From Baffinella frigidus (lineage: Eukaryota > Cryptophyceae > Cryptomonadales > Baffinellaceae), in assembly GCA_026770585.1 (NCBI GenBank), contig MU646747.1, positions 97,908-108,315 of the forward strand: a DNA stretch of 10,408 nucleotides. The letters run 5' to 3'. The notes below the pieces were generated by a model. The model was not told where the DNA came from. It saw only the letters and a list, made by a program, of their open reading frames with translations, and made no database searches. A program made the position numbers and the translations under genes. How positions within the stretch are numbered: the first letter of the stretch is position 1; every line of letters begins with the position of its first letter. Of this stretch, positions 1 to 5,082 are shown piece by piece.

Positions 1-96
1 CTAATTAGATCAAGCATCCTCTAATTGAATCCCTAATTAGATCAAGCATCCTCTAATTGAATCCCTAATTAGATCAAGCATCCTCTAATTGAATCG
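1..96 (+). repeat. 32-bp tandem repeat, three copies, cut by window start
   Basis: Three head-to-tail copies begin at 1, 33 and 65, with only the last base differing. Each combines CTAATTAGATCAAGCATCC with TCTAATTGAATC. The unit is built from the same CTAATTRATT motif that recurs singly through 1-1440 and 4975-5070, so it looks like a local expansion of that AT-rich satellite. The third copy directly abuts the ARLARR island at 90-149. Confidence 0.95.
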
Positions 97-149
97 CGGC
101 GCGCGAGGCGTGCCTTGAGGCAAGCAGCCTCCGCCTTGAGCAACCGATG
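90..149 (-). CDS. Candidate coiled-coil exon, ARLARR family (copy 1)
   Basis: On the minus strand this reads HRLLKAEAACLKARLARRDS, an Ala/Leu/Lys/Arg-rich peptide suggestive of a coiled coil. It aligns with the islands at 741-803 and 932-1022 (LKTDAAS...ARLARR), including the shared GGCGCGC core. Related copies end in a G followed by GTA, a plausible splice donor. Here the island runs straight into the 32-bp tandem repeat and that donor is missing, so this copy may be broken. I recognise no protein family. The case for coding rests on conservation of frame and peptide between copies, not on a start codon or a long ORF. Confidence 0.3.
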
Positions 150-263
150 ACACTGCTAATTGATTCAGATAGGGCTGCTACTTAGTTTCATTAGGGGTTA
201 GCCAGGGCTGCTAATTGGCTTGATTAGGGATTCAAATAGGGGATTCTGATAGGGGCGATTGAT
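150..263. repeat. AT-rich satellite with CTAATTGATT and AGATAGGG motifs
   Basis: The stretch is made of short degenerate units such as CTAATTGATTCAGATAGGGC and TTGATTAGGG, with no gene. The same units fill 535-740, 805-930, 1350-1440, 4975-5070 and 8870-9350. They lie between exon-like islands, so they are candidate intron sequence. Confidence 0.7.
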
Positions 264-305
264 ACCGTCACGGCGCGCGAGGCGGGCACGGGAGAGAAGA
301 AGCGA
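264..305 (-). CDS. Candidate coiled-coil exon, ARLARR family (copy 2), interrupted
   Basis: The minus strand reads SLLLSRARLARRD followed by G and GTATC, a plausible donor matching the GTATG and GTAAA ends of copies at 741 and 932. The upstream side of the island is cut by the foldback element at 306-511. The GGGCRCGGGAGAGAAG segment at 284-299 is repeated at 514-529 on the other side, after which degenerate island-like sequence continues. The copy therefore appears disrupted by insertion. The frame beyond the element does not join cleanly, so this is at best a pseudo-exon. Confidence 0.3.
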
Positions 306-511
306 CTCGAGGCTAGACATGGGACCATTTTCAAACAGAGCATCTTTTACAAGTGAAGAAAAAAAAAGAGATGTGTAGTAATTTTCACATAAATAGGGGC
401 GTTTGGTCACGTTGCTGGGGAAATTCCCCCAGCAACGTGACTCAACCTGCCCGTGACTGGTACTAAATTTGACAACCCCACATTTAAAATGGTCCCATTT
501 CTAGCCTCGAG
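306..511. mobile_element. Foldback (inverted-repeat) element inside an ARLARR island
   Basis: Terminal arms at 306-330 and 487-511 are reverse complements over 25 bp with one mismatch. They begin CTCGAGGCTAGACATGGGAC. A second hairpin (406-441) lies inside. The element is flanked by 16-bp direct repeats with one mismatch at 284-299 and 514-529, which could be a target duplication. It encodes no recognisable transposase, so it would be non-autonomous. The interior is AT-rich on the left and otherwise featureless. Confidence 0.6.
406..441. repeat. Perfect 15-bp-stem hairpin
   Basis: GTCACGTTGCTGGGG at 406-420 is the exact reverse complement of 427-441, with a 6-base loop. It sits near the middle of the foldback element 306-511 and is probably part of it. 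It resembles a bacterial terminator stem but has no T-run and the context is not bacterial. Confidence 0.9.
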
Positions 512-545
512 TGGGGCGCGGGAGAGAAGCAACCTCCATGAACCG
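512..545 (-). pseudogene. Remainder of ARLARR island beyond the foldback element
   Basis: The segment after the element resembles the 5' half of the ARLARR module on the minus strand (compare the CGGTT...GAG...GCTGCTT layout at 120-149). It is frameshifted relative to copy 1, so the two halves at 264-305 and 512-545 do not form an intact exon. Confidence 0.3.
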
Positions 546-740
546 CTGATTGATTTAGATAGGGGCGATATTCGAACTAGATAGGGCTGGTAAGTGATTC
601 AATTAGAGGATGCTTGATTTAATTAGGGAATTCACATACGGGATTCAATAATTAGTTTAATTAGGCCCGCTAAACTATCTAGATAGGCCCGCTAATCGAT
701 TTGTATAGGGCGTCTAATCAATTTGATTAAGGTTCATACC
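546..740. repeat. AT-rich satellite, no gene seen
   Basis: Degenerate units with TTGATTTAGATAGGGGCG, TTGATTTAATTAGGG and CCGCTAATCGATTT. The part from 651 is duplicated at 842 onward (see the tandem duplication entry). It separates candidate exons and would be intron if they are real. Confidence 0.6.
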
Positions 741-1000
741 CTTGCGGCGCGCCAGTCGGGCCCGCCTCCGGACGGAAGCAGCATCCGTCTTGAGCACCCG
801 CATCCAGTAAATCCATCGTGAAAACGATAGACAGGGCCGCTAATTAGTTTAATTAGGCCCGCTAAACTATCTAGATAGGCCCGCTAATCGATTTATATAG
901 GGCGTCTAATCAATTTAATTAGGGGTTTTACCCTCGCGGCGCGCCAGACGGGCGCGGACGGACGCAGCATCCGTCTTGAGAACCCGCACCTCCTCCCCCT
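651..1000. repeat. Tandem duplication of an exon-plus-flank unit (offset about 191 bp)
   Basis: Sequence from 651 (ATTAGTTTAATTAGGCCCGC) to about 803 recurs from 842 to about 995. The two copies match closely through the AT-rich flank, the GGCGCGCCAG core and the GCATCCGTCTTGAG block. The duplicated unit includes the minus-strand ARLARR island and its candidate donor side, so it shows how these islands multiply together with their flanks. Confidence 0.9.
741..803 (-). CDS. Candidate coiled-coil exon, ARLARR family (copy 3)
   Basis: The 21 minus-strand codons read MRVLKTDAAS, then VRRRARLARRK. The peptide matches copy 4 at 932-1022 with a one-codon insertion, so the difference keeps the frame, which favours past or present coding. 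It ends in AAGG followed by GTATGA, a good candidate 5' splice site. The upstream side runs into sequence unlike copy 4, and no clear acceptor AG with a pyrimidine tract is visible, so this copy may have lost its 5' part in the duplication. Composition is basic and Ala-rich. Function unknown. Confidence 0.4.
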
Positions 1001-1022
1001 GCGCCTCCCGCAACGCAACCAC
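932..1022 (-). CDS. Candidate coiled-coil exon, ARLARR family (copy 4, best preserved)
   Basis: Minus-strand codons from 1022 to 933 give a 30-residue peptide: VVALREAQGEEVRVL, then KTDAASVRARLARRE. It is preceded by GGAGCAG (acceptor-like AG) and followed by G and GTAAAA (donor-like). The residues suit a coiled coil: charged, Ala-rich, with V/L spaced roughly every three or four positions. The EVRVL start recurs in the island at 9604-9663, linking two families. The AT-rich intron-like sequence upstream includes TTTTATATACTTATAT. It lacks its own start codon, so it would be internal. Whether it is transcribed cannot be seen. No family recognised. Confidence 0.45.
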
Positions 1023-1091
1023 CTGCTCCGGAGAATCCCATATAAGTATATAAAATCCAACGCAATCGTACTAGTAGCAGTAAGGTAAGGT

Positions 1092-1345
1092 GTGCGGGTT
1101 GGGGTTTGGGGTTTGGGGTTTGGGGTGTGGGTTTTGAGGTTTATGGATTCTGGTTTTTATGGGTTATGGTTTATGGTTCATGGTTCATGGTTCATGGTTT
1201 ATGGTTTATGGTTTATGGTTTATGGTTTGGGTGTTAAGGTGGGGGGTCGAAGTTTGGGTGGCGTGTGGCAAATGCGGGAGTGGCGAAGTCAGATTGATAC
1301 GAGGTTCAGGGTTTGGGGTTCGGGGTTTGGGGTTCGTGGTTCGAT
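1092..1345 (+). repeat. Heptamer microsatellite blocks (TTTGGGG, TTCATGG, TTTATGG)
   Basis: Adjacent short blocks are each nearly uniform: GGGGTTT at 1100-1130, TTCATGG then TTTATGG at 1177-1228, and GGGGTTCG/GGGGTTT at 1305-1342. All are one or two changes from TTTAGGG with period 7. The uninterrupted frames across it, rich in GFGVWGL and MVYGLWF, are what stop-free heptamers produce. I do not call a gene here. 1230-1300 contains less regular sequence. Confidence 0.9.
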
Positions 1346-1443
1346 AGGGCCGCGAACTGGTTCAATTAGGCCCGGTACATGATTTACATAGGGCTGCTAC
1401 TTGTTTTAATTAGGGTTTAGATCGGGCTGCTGATTGGTTTAAC
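1346..1443. repeat. AT-rich satellite
   Basis: Units such as TTCAATTAGGCCC and GATTTACATAGGGCTGCT recur, related to those at 546-740. No gene visible. Confidence 0.6.
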
Positions 1444-1487
1444 CTCTTCGGCGTGGAGCCTCTCGTTCGCAGCCTCGAAGGCCTCTT
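1444..1487 (-). CDS. Candidate coiled-coil exon, EAANERLHAE family (copy 1)
   Basis: On the minus strand, a long pyrimidine tract (GTCTCCCTCTCCCGCC and on) ending in CCTCAG leads into codons for EAFEAANERLHAEE. These end in GAGGTTAAA, where AG followed by GTTAAA is a plausible donor. Among the islands in this window it has the best acceptor signal: about 20 pyrimidines directly before CAG. The peptide is acidic and Ala/Leu-rich, again coiled-coil-like. A 31-bp exact match to the copy at 1802-1836 covers most of the exon. Alternatively the frame runs on upstream as SLSRRPTSEEAF. Function unknown. Confidence 0.4.
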
Positions 1488-1582
1488 CTGAGGTGGGGCG
1501 GCGGGAGAGGGAGACAAAACTTCGAGGAGAACTAGCTCTGTTTCACTCGGGTTGACTAAATCGACTGTGTCCTTTTATTCGA

Positions 1583-1650
1583 CCCAAATCGCCAAAAGTC
1601 AACTTTTCCGAAGATATTGGTCAACTTTTGGCGAACCGTTGCAATTTGGG
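1583..1650. repeat. Imperfect inverted repeat around CGCCAAAAGT
   Basis: CGCCAAAAGT at 1590-1599 pairs with ACTTTTGGCG at 1624-1633. Outer CCCAAAT and ATTTGGG at 1583 and 1644 also pair. GTCAACTTTT is in addition directly repeated within it. The end runs into the GGGCTCAYCAA..TTGGTGAGCC motif seen in the dispersed repeats at 2937 and 6403. Confidence 0.6.
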
Positions 1651-1799
1651 CTCATCAAATTGGTGAGCCCGATCTGAGTGGAACAGAGCTAGGAGAAGCC
1701 CCGAGCCAACCTGTTCAGTCTGAAACGCTCAAGGGAGAGAGAGAATTCAGATTTGGTTTCAGGGTGCATGGTTTGAGGTGTATAGAAGTTGGGGGTTGC

Positions 1800-1836
1800 C
1801 TGTTCGGCGTGGAGCCTCTCGTTCGCAGCCTCGCGT
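1800..1836 (-). pseudogene. EAANERLHAE island (copy 2) with rearranged 5' side
   Basis: The minus strand reads REAANERLHAEQ. 1803-1833 is identical over 31 bp to 1447-1477 of copy 1. The sequence upstream on the minus strand, which in copy 1 is the pyrimidine tract and acceptor, is inverted here (1837-1871), and the donor side reads CAGGCAAC instead of GAGGTTAA. With both splice signals altered it is probably a dead copy, although an open minus-strand frame of 64 codons (1689-1883) crosses it. Confidence 0.4.
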
Positions 1837-1871
1837 GTCTCCCTCTCCCGCCGCCCTACCTCACAAGAGGC
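1837..1871 (-). other. 35-bp microinversion relative to 1481-1515
   Basis: GTCTCCCTCTCCCGCCGCCC and following at 1837-1871 is the reverse complement of 1481-1515 with two mismatches. The flanking island sequence (1803-1833 versus 1447-1477) is in the same orientation. One copy therefore carries an inversion of exactly the segment holding the candidate splice acceptor. Confidence 0.85.
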
Positions 1872-1879
1872 CTTGATTT

Positions 1880-2040
1880 CCAACTGCAGCCTCGCAACCT
1901 GAATGTGGGGTCTGGTTTTTAGGAAACATGCTTTCTCTGCAGTCCTTTCTACGGAAGGGCGTGGCGTTGGGCTATGTTGGGAGAAATTAAAACCTAAAGG
2001 ACCTAAAGGGTTCAGGGTTTAGGGGGGGCAGGGCGCTTTC
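1880..2040. other. No gene seen; edge of dispersed repeat
   Basis: Non-repetitive to weakly repetitive sequence with GGACCTAAAGG direct repeats near 1993-2010 and a short heptamer-like stretch. Nothing codable recognised. Confidence 0.5.
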
Positions 2041-2044
2041 CCGC

Positions 2045-2260
2045 TCCAAAACTGACGGATTCGTACCGTACACATAGCACGTCCCCTTGAGAATAGTCTG
2101 GCAGCCACGCAGGGCTGGAGGGGGGGGTATTTAAAAGTATTTTTTTCAAGGGAAACCGGTGTTCAAAAGTCAAGTTTAAGATCGGAACGGCTCCAAGAAC
2201 GCACAAACGGCTCCAAGAACGCACATGGAATACCCTACCCTAGAGCCTGGCGTGGGCACC
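2045..2260 (+). repeat. Dispersed repeat, copy sharing its second half with 7382-7553
   Basis: From TTGAGAATAGTC (2084) onward, the order matches 7385-7553: GCAGGGCTGGAGGGGGGG, an AAAAGT-rich stretch, two tandem 20-bp units (2186-2205, 2206-2225; AACGGCTCCAAGAACGCACA), then GGAATACCCYACCC and GCCTGG. The first half (ACGGATTCGTACCG) resembles the GACGAATTTGTAC motif of copies at 2970, 6470 and 7150. It is an interspersed repeat of unknown type with no transposase seen. Confidence 0.85.
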
Positions 2261-2303
2261 CCCACCGAGGTAGTGTCTGCGCAGGACCTGGAGAGAGGTC
2301 AGT

Positions 2304-2392
2304 CTGGGGATACTACCCCGTGTAGGATGGCCGGAGTGACTTTACACAGTGTAAAGTCACTCCGGCCATCCTGCAAGTGGTACTATCCCCAG
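2304..2392. repeat. 89-bp near-perfect palindrome
   Basis: Arms 2304-2347 and 2349-2392 (44 bp each) pair around a single base at 2348. The inner 24 bp (AGGATGGCCGGAGTGACTTT and on) are perfect and the outer part has a few mismatches. It could form a long cruciform or hairpin. A half copy (TTACACAGTGTAAAGTCACT and on) lies at 2632-2660, so the core also exists outside this palindrome. It may be a MITE-like foldback element. Confidence 0.9.
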
Positions 2393-2439
2393 AATCAGAG
2401 TGCTGGAACCCGAGAGTTGTTGGGAGTCGTGTTTCTCGG

Positions 2440-2505
2440 GGTTCGGGGTTCGGGGTTTGGGGCTTAGGGTTTGGGGTTTGGAGTTTAGGGTTTAGGGTTT
2501 GGATC
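2440..2505 (+). repeat. Telomere-like heptamer block
   Basis: GGGGTTCGGGGTTTGGGGC followed by GTTTAGGG and GTTTGGAG units, period about 7. Variant TTTAGGG repeat, non-coding. Confidence 0.9.
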
Positions 2506-2631
2506 TATGCGTAGGGTGTACAGTGTCGAAGCTCCAAACCCAGAGGCGGGGGATGTCATCTCGGAAGATGACTGAATCAGTTACTTTTCAGTAGGAGGTT
2601 GAATAGGAGAAATTAGTTAGGGCATAGTAGG

Positions 2632-2661
2632 ATTACACAGTGTAAAGTCACTCCGGCCGTC
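2632..2661 (+). repeat. Half copy of the 2304-2392 palindrome
   Basis: TTACACAGTGTAAAGTCACT continuing to CCGGCCGTC matches the palindrome centre and right arm, with most of the left arm missing. Confidence 0.85.
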
Positions 2662-2694
2662 AGAGCTCGGAGCTCATCGGAACTCGGCTAGAAG

Positions 2695-2850
2695 CTTAAG
2701 GTTTAGGGTTTGGGGTTTAGGGTTTATGGTTCAGGTCTCAGGGTTCAGAGTGCAGGGTTTTGGGGTTAGCGTTTAGGGGTTGGGGTTTAGGGTTTAGGGT
2801 TTGGGGTTTAAGACCCTTTGGGGTTTAGGGGTTCAGGGTTTTAAACCCCA
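2695..2850 (+). repeat. Telomere-like TTTAGGG block
   Basis: Runs of GGTTTAGGG with TTTGGGG, TTTATGG and TTCAGGG variants, mostly period 7. No gene. Confidence 0.95.
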
Positions 2851-2927
2851 AACGCTCCAACCTCGGGCCGGAGCGACTTTTTTTCGCGCGCGGATCGCTC
2901 GAATACCCCCTAGCTCTGCCCGAAATA

Positions 2928-3045
2928 GTCTATTTGGGCTCACCAATTCCCGCCCGGGCTTGTCCCCCATGCAAAGTTGACGAATTTGTACCAGGAACCC
3001 AGCGTGTCAACTTGCAAATAGTCTGGCAGTCAACCCCAGAGTTAG
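2928..3045 (+). repeat. Dispersed repeat, GACGAATTTGTAC family
   Basis: In order: AGTCTATTTGGGC, CTCACCAATT, CAAAGTTGACGAATTTGTAC, GTGTCAACTTGCAAATAGTC, CAACCCCAG. The same order appears at 6391-6577, and parts recur at 2045-2100, 6930-6950 and 7141-7410. One plus frame reads KVDEFVPGTQRVNLQIVWQS and another copy reads QHVNLRIVGQP, so an ancient coding origin is possible but not shown. Confidence 0.8.
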
Positions 3046-3174
3046 GCAGAGGTAGGGGTCTAGACGTCGGCAGGGAGCACATAGACCTCGGCCGAGAGCA
3101 CATACGAAACTCACCCACAGAATTTCTCTAACGGCGAAAACCAGGATGACACAATTTCGCTGGAAGAGATAGAC

Positions 3175-3246
3175 CTCGGCTTGGAGCGCCTGTTTTTCGC
3201 GCGCCGCACGCTCGACTGCGCGCGCCTGCACTGCCCCCTCCTCCAC
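3175..3246 (-). CDS. Candidate coiled-coil exon, VEEGAVQA family (longest copy)
   Basis: The minus strand gives 24 codons: VEEGAVQARAVERAAR, then EKQALQAE. It is preceded by CCTTCAG (acceptor) and followed by GTCTATCT (donor after GAG). At 72 nt it is a multiple of three. The peptide is strongly coiled-coil-like (A/V/L at regular spacing, many E/R/Q). Four shorter copies at 3411, 3567, 3659 and 3917 share only the first 7-8 residues. Reading through the donor continues VYLFQRN, and a related VYVL sequence lies at about 3082-3110, so the exon could extend. Function unknown. Confidence 0.45.
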
Positions 3247-3445
3247 CTGAAGGTGTTAGGGTCCACTCAGAACGCTACGATCAACCCAACTCCCCGGATA
3301 TCCGGGGGGTACGTGACCATCCCCGGTACAGTCTGAAGAAAACGACCCTAAGTTTAGGATTTGGCGTTCTATGTGGCCTGTTGAGCGGTAGGGTGTGGGG
3401 ATTGATTTGCCTGCACTGCCCATCCTCCACCTGCAGGGGTTTGGG
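3247..3445. repeat. Segmental duplication, copy A
   Basis: From GAACGCTACGATC through the CCGGATATCCGG palindrome, ACGTGACCAT, CCCGGTA, GACCCTAA, GCCTGTTGAG and GATTGAT to the VEEGAVQA-type island, this copy matches copy B at 3700-3955. Copy B has insertions (an inverted repeat at 3706-3758). It is about 200 bp of intron-like sequence plus a short island. Confidence 0.85.
3411..3430 (-). CDS. Candidate short exon or fragment, VEEGAVQA family (copy 2)
   Basis: The minus strand reads VEDGQCR just after CCCCTGCAG, an acceptor-like site preceded by CCCTAA-type repeats. The homology to the long copy stops after about 20 bp. The following GGCAAATCAATCCC is shared with copies 4 and 5 and not with the long exon, so these are likely truncated fragments, possibly pseudo-exons. 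Confidence 0.25.
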
Positions 3446-3560
3446 CTTAAGGGTTAGGGGGTAGGGGTTAGGGGTCAAGGTTTAGGGTTTAGGGGCTAGG
3501 GGTCAGGGGTTAGGGGTTAGGGGTCAGGGGCTAGGGGGTAGGGGTTAGGGTGTAAGGGTT
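3437..3560 (+). repeat. Telomere-like block, TTAGGGG variants
   Basis: Runs of GGGGTTAGGGGTCAGGGG, GGTTTAGGG and GGGGTAGGGG, with mixed 6-8 bp period. On the minus strand this C-rich array lies directly upstream of the candidate acceptor at 3431-3436. Confidence 0.95.
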
Positions 3561-3566
3561 GATTAG

Positions 3567-3588
3567 CCTGCACTGCCCCCTCCCCTAC
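3567..3588 (-). CDS. VEEGAVQA family fragment (copy 3)
   Basis: The minus strand reads VGEGAVQA after CCTTAG. The E-to-G change and the weaker CCTTAG context suggest a decaying copy. It sits between two telomere-like blocks. Confidence 0.25.
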
Positions 3589-3595
3589 CTAAGGG

Positions 3596-3656
3596 GTTGG
3601 GGTTTAGGGTGTAGGGTTATGGGGTTGTGGGGTAAGGGTTAGGGTGTAGAGGTTGA
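3596..3656 (+). repeat. Telomere-like block
   Basis: GGTTTAGGGTGTAGGG followed by GGGTTRTGGGG and GGGTTAGGG units, between VEEGAVQA copies 3 and 4. Confidence 0.9.
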
Positions 3657-3658
3657 TT

Positions 3659-3682
3659 TGCCTGCACTGCCCCCTCCTCCAT
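3659..3682 (-). CDS. VEEGAVQA family fragment (copy 4)
   Basis: The minus strand reads MEEGAVQA after CCTGCAG. Peptide and acceptor are intact, but as in copies 2 and 5 the homology ends after 20-odd bp at GGCAAATCAA, with no obvious donor. Confidence 0.3.
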
Positions 3683-3705
3683 CTGCAGGATCAGGGCCCA
3701 CTCGG

Positions 3706-3758
3706 AACGCTACGATCCTAACTCGTAAGATCGTAGCGTTAGGTAAGATCGTAGCGTT
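3706..3758. repeat. Inverted and direct repeat of AACGCTACGATC
   Basis: AACGCTACGATC at 3706-3717 is inverted at 3729-3740 and again at 3747-3758. These last two are direct repeats 18 bp apart. Confidence 0.95.
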
Positions 3759-3916
3759 ACCCCGAAAAGGTTAGGTACGAACCTAACTCTCCGGATATCC
3801 GGGTGGGCACGTGACCATTCCCGGTATGGTCCCGGTATAACCCGACGAATACGACCCTAAATTTAGAAATTCGCGTTTCCTGTAGCCTGTTGAGTGGTAG
3901 GATGTAGGGATTGATC

Positions 3917-3940
3917 TGCCAGCACTGCCCCATTCTCCAC
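3917..3940 (-). CDS. VEEGAVQA family fragment (copy 5)
   Basis: The minus strand reads VENGAVLA after CACTGCAG, within duplication copy B. Two residues differ from the long copy. Homology stops as in copies 2 and 4. Confidence 0.25.
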
Positions 3941-3997
3941 CTGCAGTGGTTGGGGTTTAAAGTGCATGGATTGATTCTCCTGGAGCTCCTCACTTGG

Positions 3998-4379
3998 GGG
4001 TTTCGGTTTTCGGTTTTCGGGTTTCGAGTTTCCAGGTTCCAGGTTTCGGGTTCCGTGTTCCGTGTTCCGTTTTTCGGGTTTCGTGTTTCGGGTTCCGTGT
4101 TGCGGGTTCAAGGTTCCGGGTTCCGGGTTCCGGGTTCCGGGTTTCGGGTTTCGGGTTTCGGGTTCCGGGTTGCGGGTTGCGGGTTGCGGGTTGCGGGTTG
4201 CGGGTTGCGGGTTGCGGGTTGCGGATTCCGGGTTCCGGGTTCCGTGTTCCGGGTTCCGTGTTCAAGGTTCCGGGTTCCGTGTTCCGTGTTCCGTGTTCCG
4301 TGTTCCGGGTTCCGGGTTCCGAGTTCAAGGTTCCGGGTTTCGGGTTTCGGGTTTCGGGTTTCGGGTTTCGGGTTTCAGG
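3998..4379 (+). repeat. Heptamer satellite: TTTCGGG, TTGCGGG, TTCCGGG, TTCCGTG blocks
   Basis: A continuous period-7 array of telomere-like variants, each variant clustering locally: TTTCGGG near 4138-4165, about eight TTGCGGG at 4165-4222, TTCCGTG near 4275-4305, TTTCGGG at 4335-4375. Because none of these heptamers contains a stop in most frames, several frames on both strands stay open and read GFRVSGF- or RNPKPET-type heptapeptides. These are not credible genes. Confidence 0.97.
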
Positions 4380-4386
4380 GACGGAC

Positions 4387-4443
4387 CTTCCCCTGGGCCT
4401 CGCCAACCCTCAACCGCGCCTCCCGAAGCTCCACCTCCAAGCT
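4387..4443 (-). CDS. Candidate coiled-coil exon, SLExEL family (copy 1)
   Basis: The 19 minus-strand codons read SLEVELREARLRVGEAQGK. They are preceded by GAAATTCAG (acceptor-like) and followed by GTCCGT (donor-like), and 57 nt is a multiple of three. The upstream minus-strand sequence is a C-rich heptamer array (4448-4482), so the would-be intron is telomere-like repeat. Residues S-L-E-V-E-L-R-E-A-R-L-R-V fit a heptad pattern with L/V at a and d positions. A diverged copy is at 4624-4669. No family recognised. Confidence 0.45.
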
Positions 4444-4447
4444 CTGA

Positions 4448-4486
4448 ATTTCGGGTTTCGGGTTTCGGGTTTCGGGTTTCAAGTTT
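4448..4486 (+). repeat. TTTCGGG heptamer block
   Basis: Four to five copies of TTTCGGG directly 3' on the plus strand of the SLExEL island, then TTTCAAG units leading into the dispersed repeat. Confidence 0.95.
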
Positions 4487-4488
4487 CA

Positions 4489-4612
4489 AGGTGTCTATCT
4501 AAGAGACTCCAGGTACAAACAAGGTGTCCATCTAAGATATTCCTGGTACAAACCCTGGTGTTTTAAAACCCCTAAAAGGAAGAAATGGCTCCAATGCCAA
4601 GCCAGATCTGGG
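4489..4612. repeat. Dispersed repeat, AATGGCTCCAATG family (copy 1)
   Basis: AAGGTGTCYATCTAAGA, a GGTACAAAC segment, TTTTAAAACCCC, then GAAATGGCTCCAATG and CAAGCC match 4799-4888 in order. The first 30 bp are also duplicated in tandem (4489 and 4521). The minus strand could read LEPFLPFRGFK here and LEPFRAFRGLKYLVLY in copy 2, a possible old coding segment. Confidence 0.8.
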
Positions 4613-4623
4613 GGGGAAATGGT

Positions 4624-4669
4624 CCTCGCCAACCCTCAATTGCGTCTCCTGAAGCTCTGCCTCCAGGCT
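4624..4669 (-). CDS. Candidate coiled-coil exon, SLExEL family (copy 2)
   Basis: The minus strand reads SLEAELQETQLRVGE after AAATTCAG. It aligns with copy 1 (SLEVELREARLRVGE) with several replacements, all keeping the frame and mostly conservative. The sequence after VGE diverges (GAGGACCATTT) and no GT follows at the equivalent place, so the donor may be lost or further on. The upstream minus-strand sequence is again a C-rich heptamer array. Confidence 0.4.
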
Positions 4670-4675
4670 CTGAAT

Positions 4676-4788
4676 TTGGGGTTCAGGGTTTAGGGTGTAG
4701 GGTTCTGGTTTGGGGGTTTGGGAGGTTGGGAGTTTGGGGTTTGGGGTTTGGGGTTTGGGGTGTGGGGTGCGGGGTGTGCGGTGTGCGG
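4676..4788 (+). repeat. TTTGGGG heptamer block
   Basis: GGGTTTAGGGTGTAGGG changing to GGTTTGGGG and then GTGTGCGGTG units. Open frames through it read VWGLGFGVWG and are artefacts. Confidence 0.95.
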
Positions 4789-4798
4789 TACCACGCCG

Positions 4799-4888
4799 CA
4801 AGGTGTCAATCTAAAAGATTTCTCGTACAAAACTAGGTATTTTAAACCCCGAAAAGCACGAAATGGCTCCAATGACAAGCCAAATCTA
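4799..4888. repeat. Dispersed repeat, AATGGCTCCAATG family (copy 2)
   Basis: Collinear with 4521-4612: AAGGTGTCAATCTAAAAGAT, TACAAAACTAGGT, TTTTAAACCCCG, GAAATGGCTCCAATGACAAG. The minus frame LEPFRAFRGLKYLVLYEK is open, but there is nothing else to support a gene. Confidence 0.8.
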
Positions 4889-4922
4889 AAAATAAAATCT
4901 ATGCAGGACCGTGGATAATTAG

Positions 4923-4968
4923 GGGCTACCGTAACGGAGGCGGTGAGGAGAGTGCATCATTCCTGCAG
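4923..4968 (+). CDS. Candidate exon, TEAVRR family (copy 1)
   Basis: The plus strand reads ATVTEAVRRVHHSC between AATTAG (acceptor-like) and GTGTGG following CTGCAG (donor-like). The copy at 5083-5126 matches closely, with the same CTGYAG-GTGTGG end. The peptide is short, charged and of unknown function. The island lies downstream of AT-rich sequence and is followed by AT-rich satellite. It is on the opposite strand to the islands before it, so at least two transcription units, or an inversion, would be needed. Confidence 0.3.
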
Positions 4969-4974
4969 GTGTGG

Positions 4975-5070
4975 CGCCAACGTCTAATCGAGTTTAATTA
5001 GAGCCGCCGATGTATTTAGATAGGGCTGGTAGTTGATGCAGATAGGGCTTGTATGTGATTCAATTAGGGG
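4975..5070 (+). repeat. AT-rich satellite
   Basis: TCTAATCGAGTTTAATTAG, TTTAGATAGGGCTGGTAGTT and GATTCAATTAGGGGATGC units, the same family as 546-740. It lies between the two TEAVRR islands. Confidence 0.75.
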
Positions 5071-5082
5071 ATGCGGTTTTGG

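Larger units (their letters stand above)
3698..3955. repeat. Segmental duplication, copy B
   Basis: Matches copy A (3247-3445) in order: GGAACGCTACGATC, CCGGATATCCGG, ACGTGACCAT, CCCGGTA, ACGACCCTAA, TGTTGAGTGGTAGG, then an island. It differs by a local amplification of GATCGTAGCGTTA (3729-3740 and 3747-3758). Confidence 0.85.

Noticed and set aside
1-96. CRISPR array
   Set aside because: The 32-bp units are head to tail with no spacers.
406-441. Rho-independent terminator
   Set aside because: No T-run after the stem, eukaryotic context, and it lies within a foldback element.
1092-1382. ORF with VWGLGFGVW and MVYGLWF repeats
   Set aside because: Heptamer artefact as above.
3911-4566. Long overlapping ORFs on both strands, rich in GFRVSGF or RNPKPET
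   Set aside because: They follow from stop-free heptamers with period 7 and open in several frames at once. No composition or start signal favours one frame.
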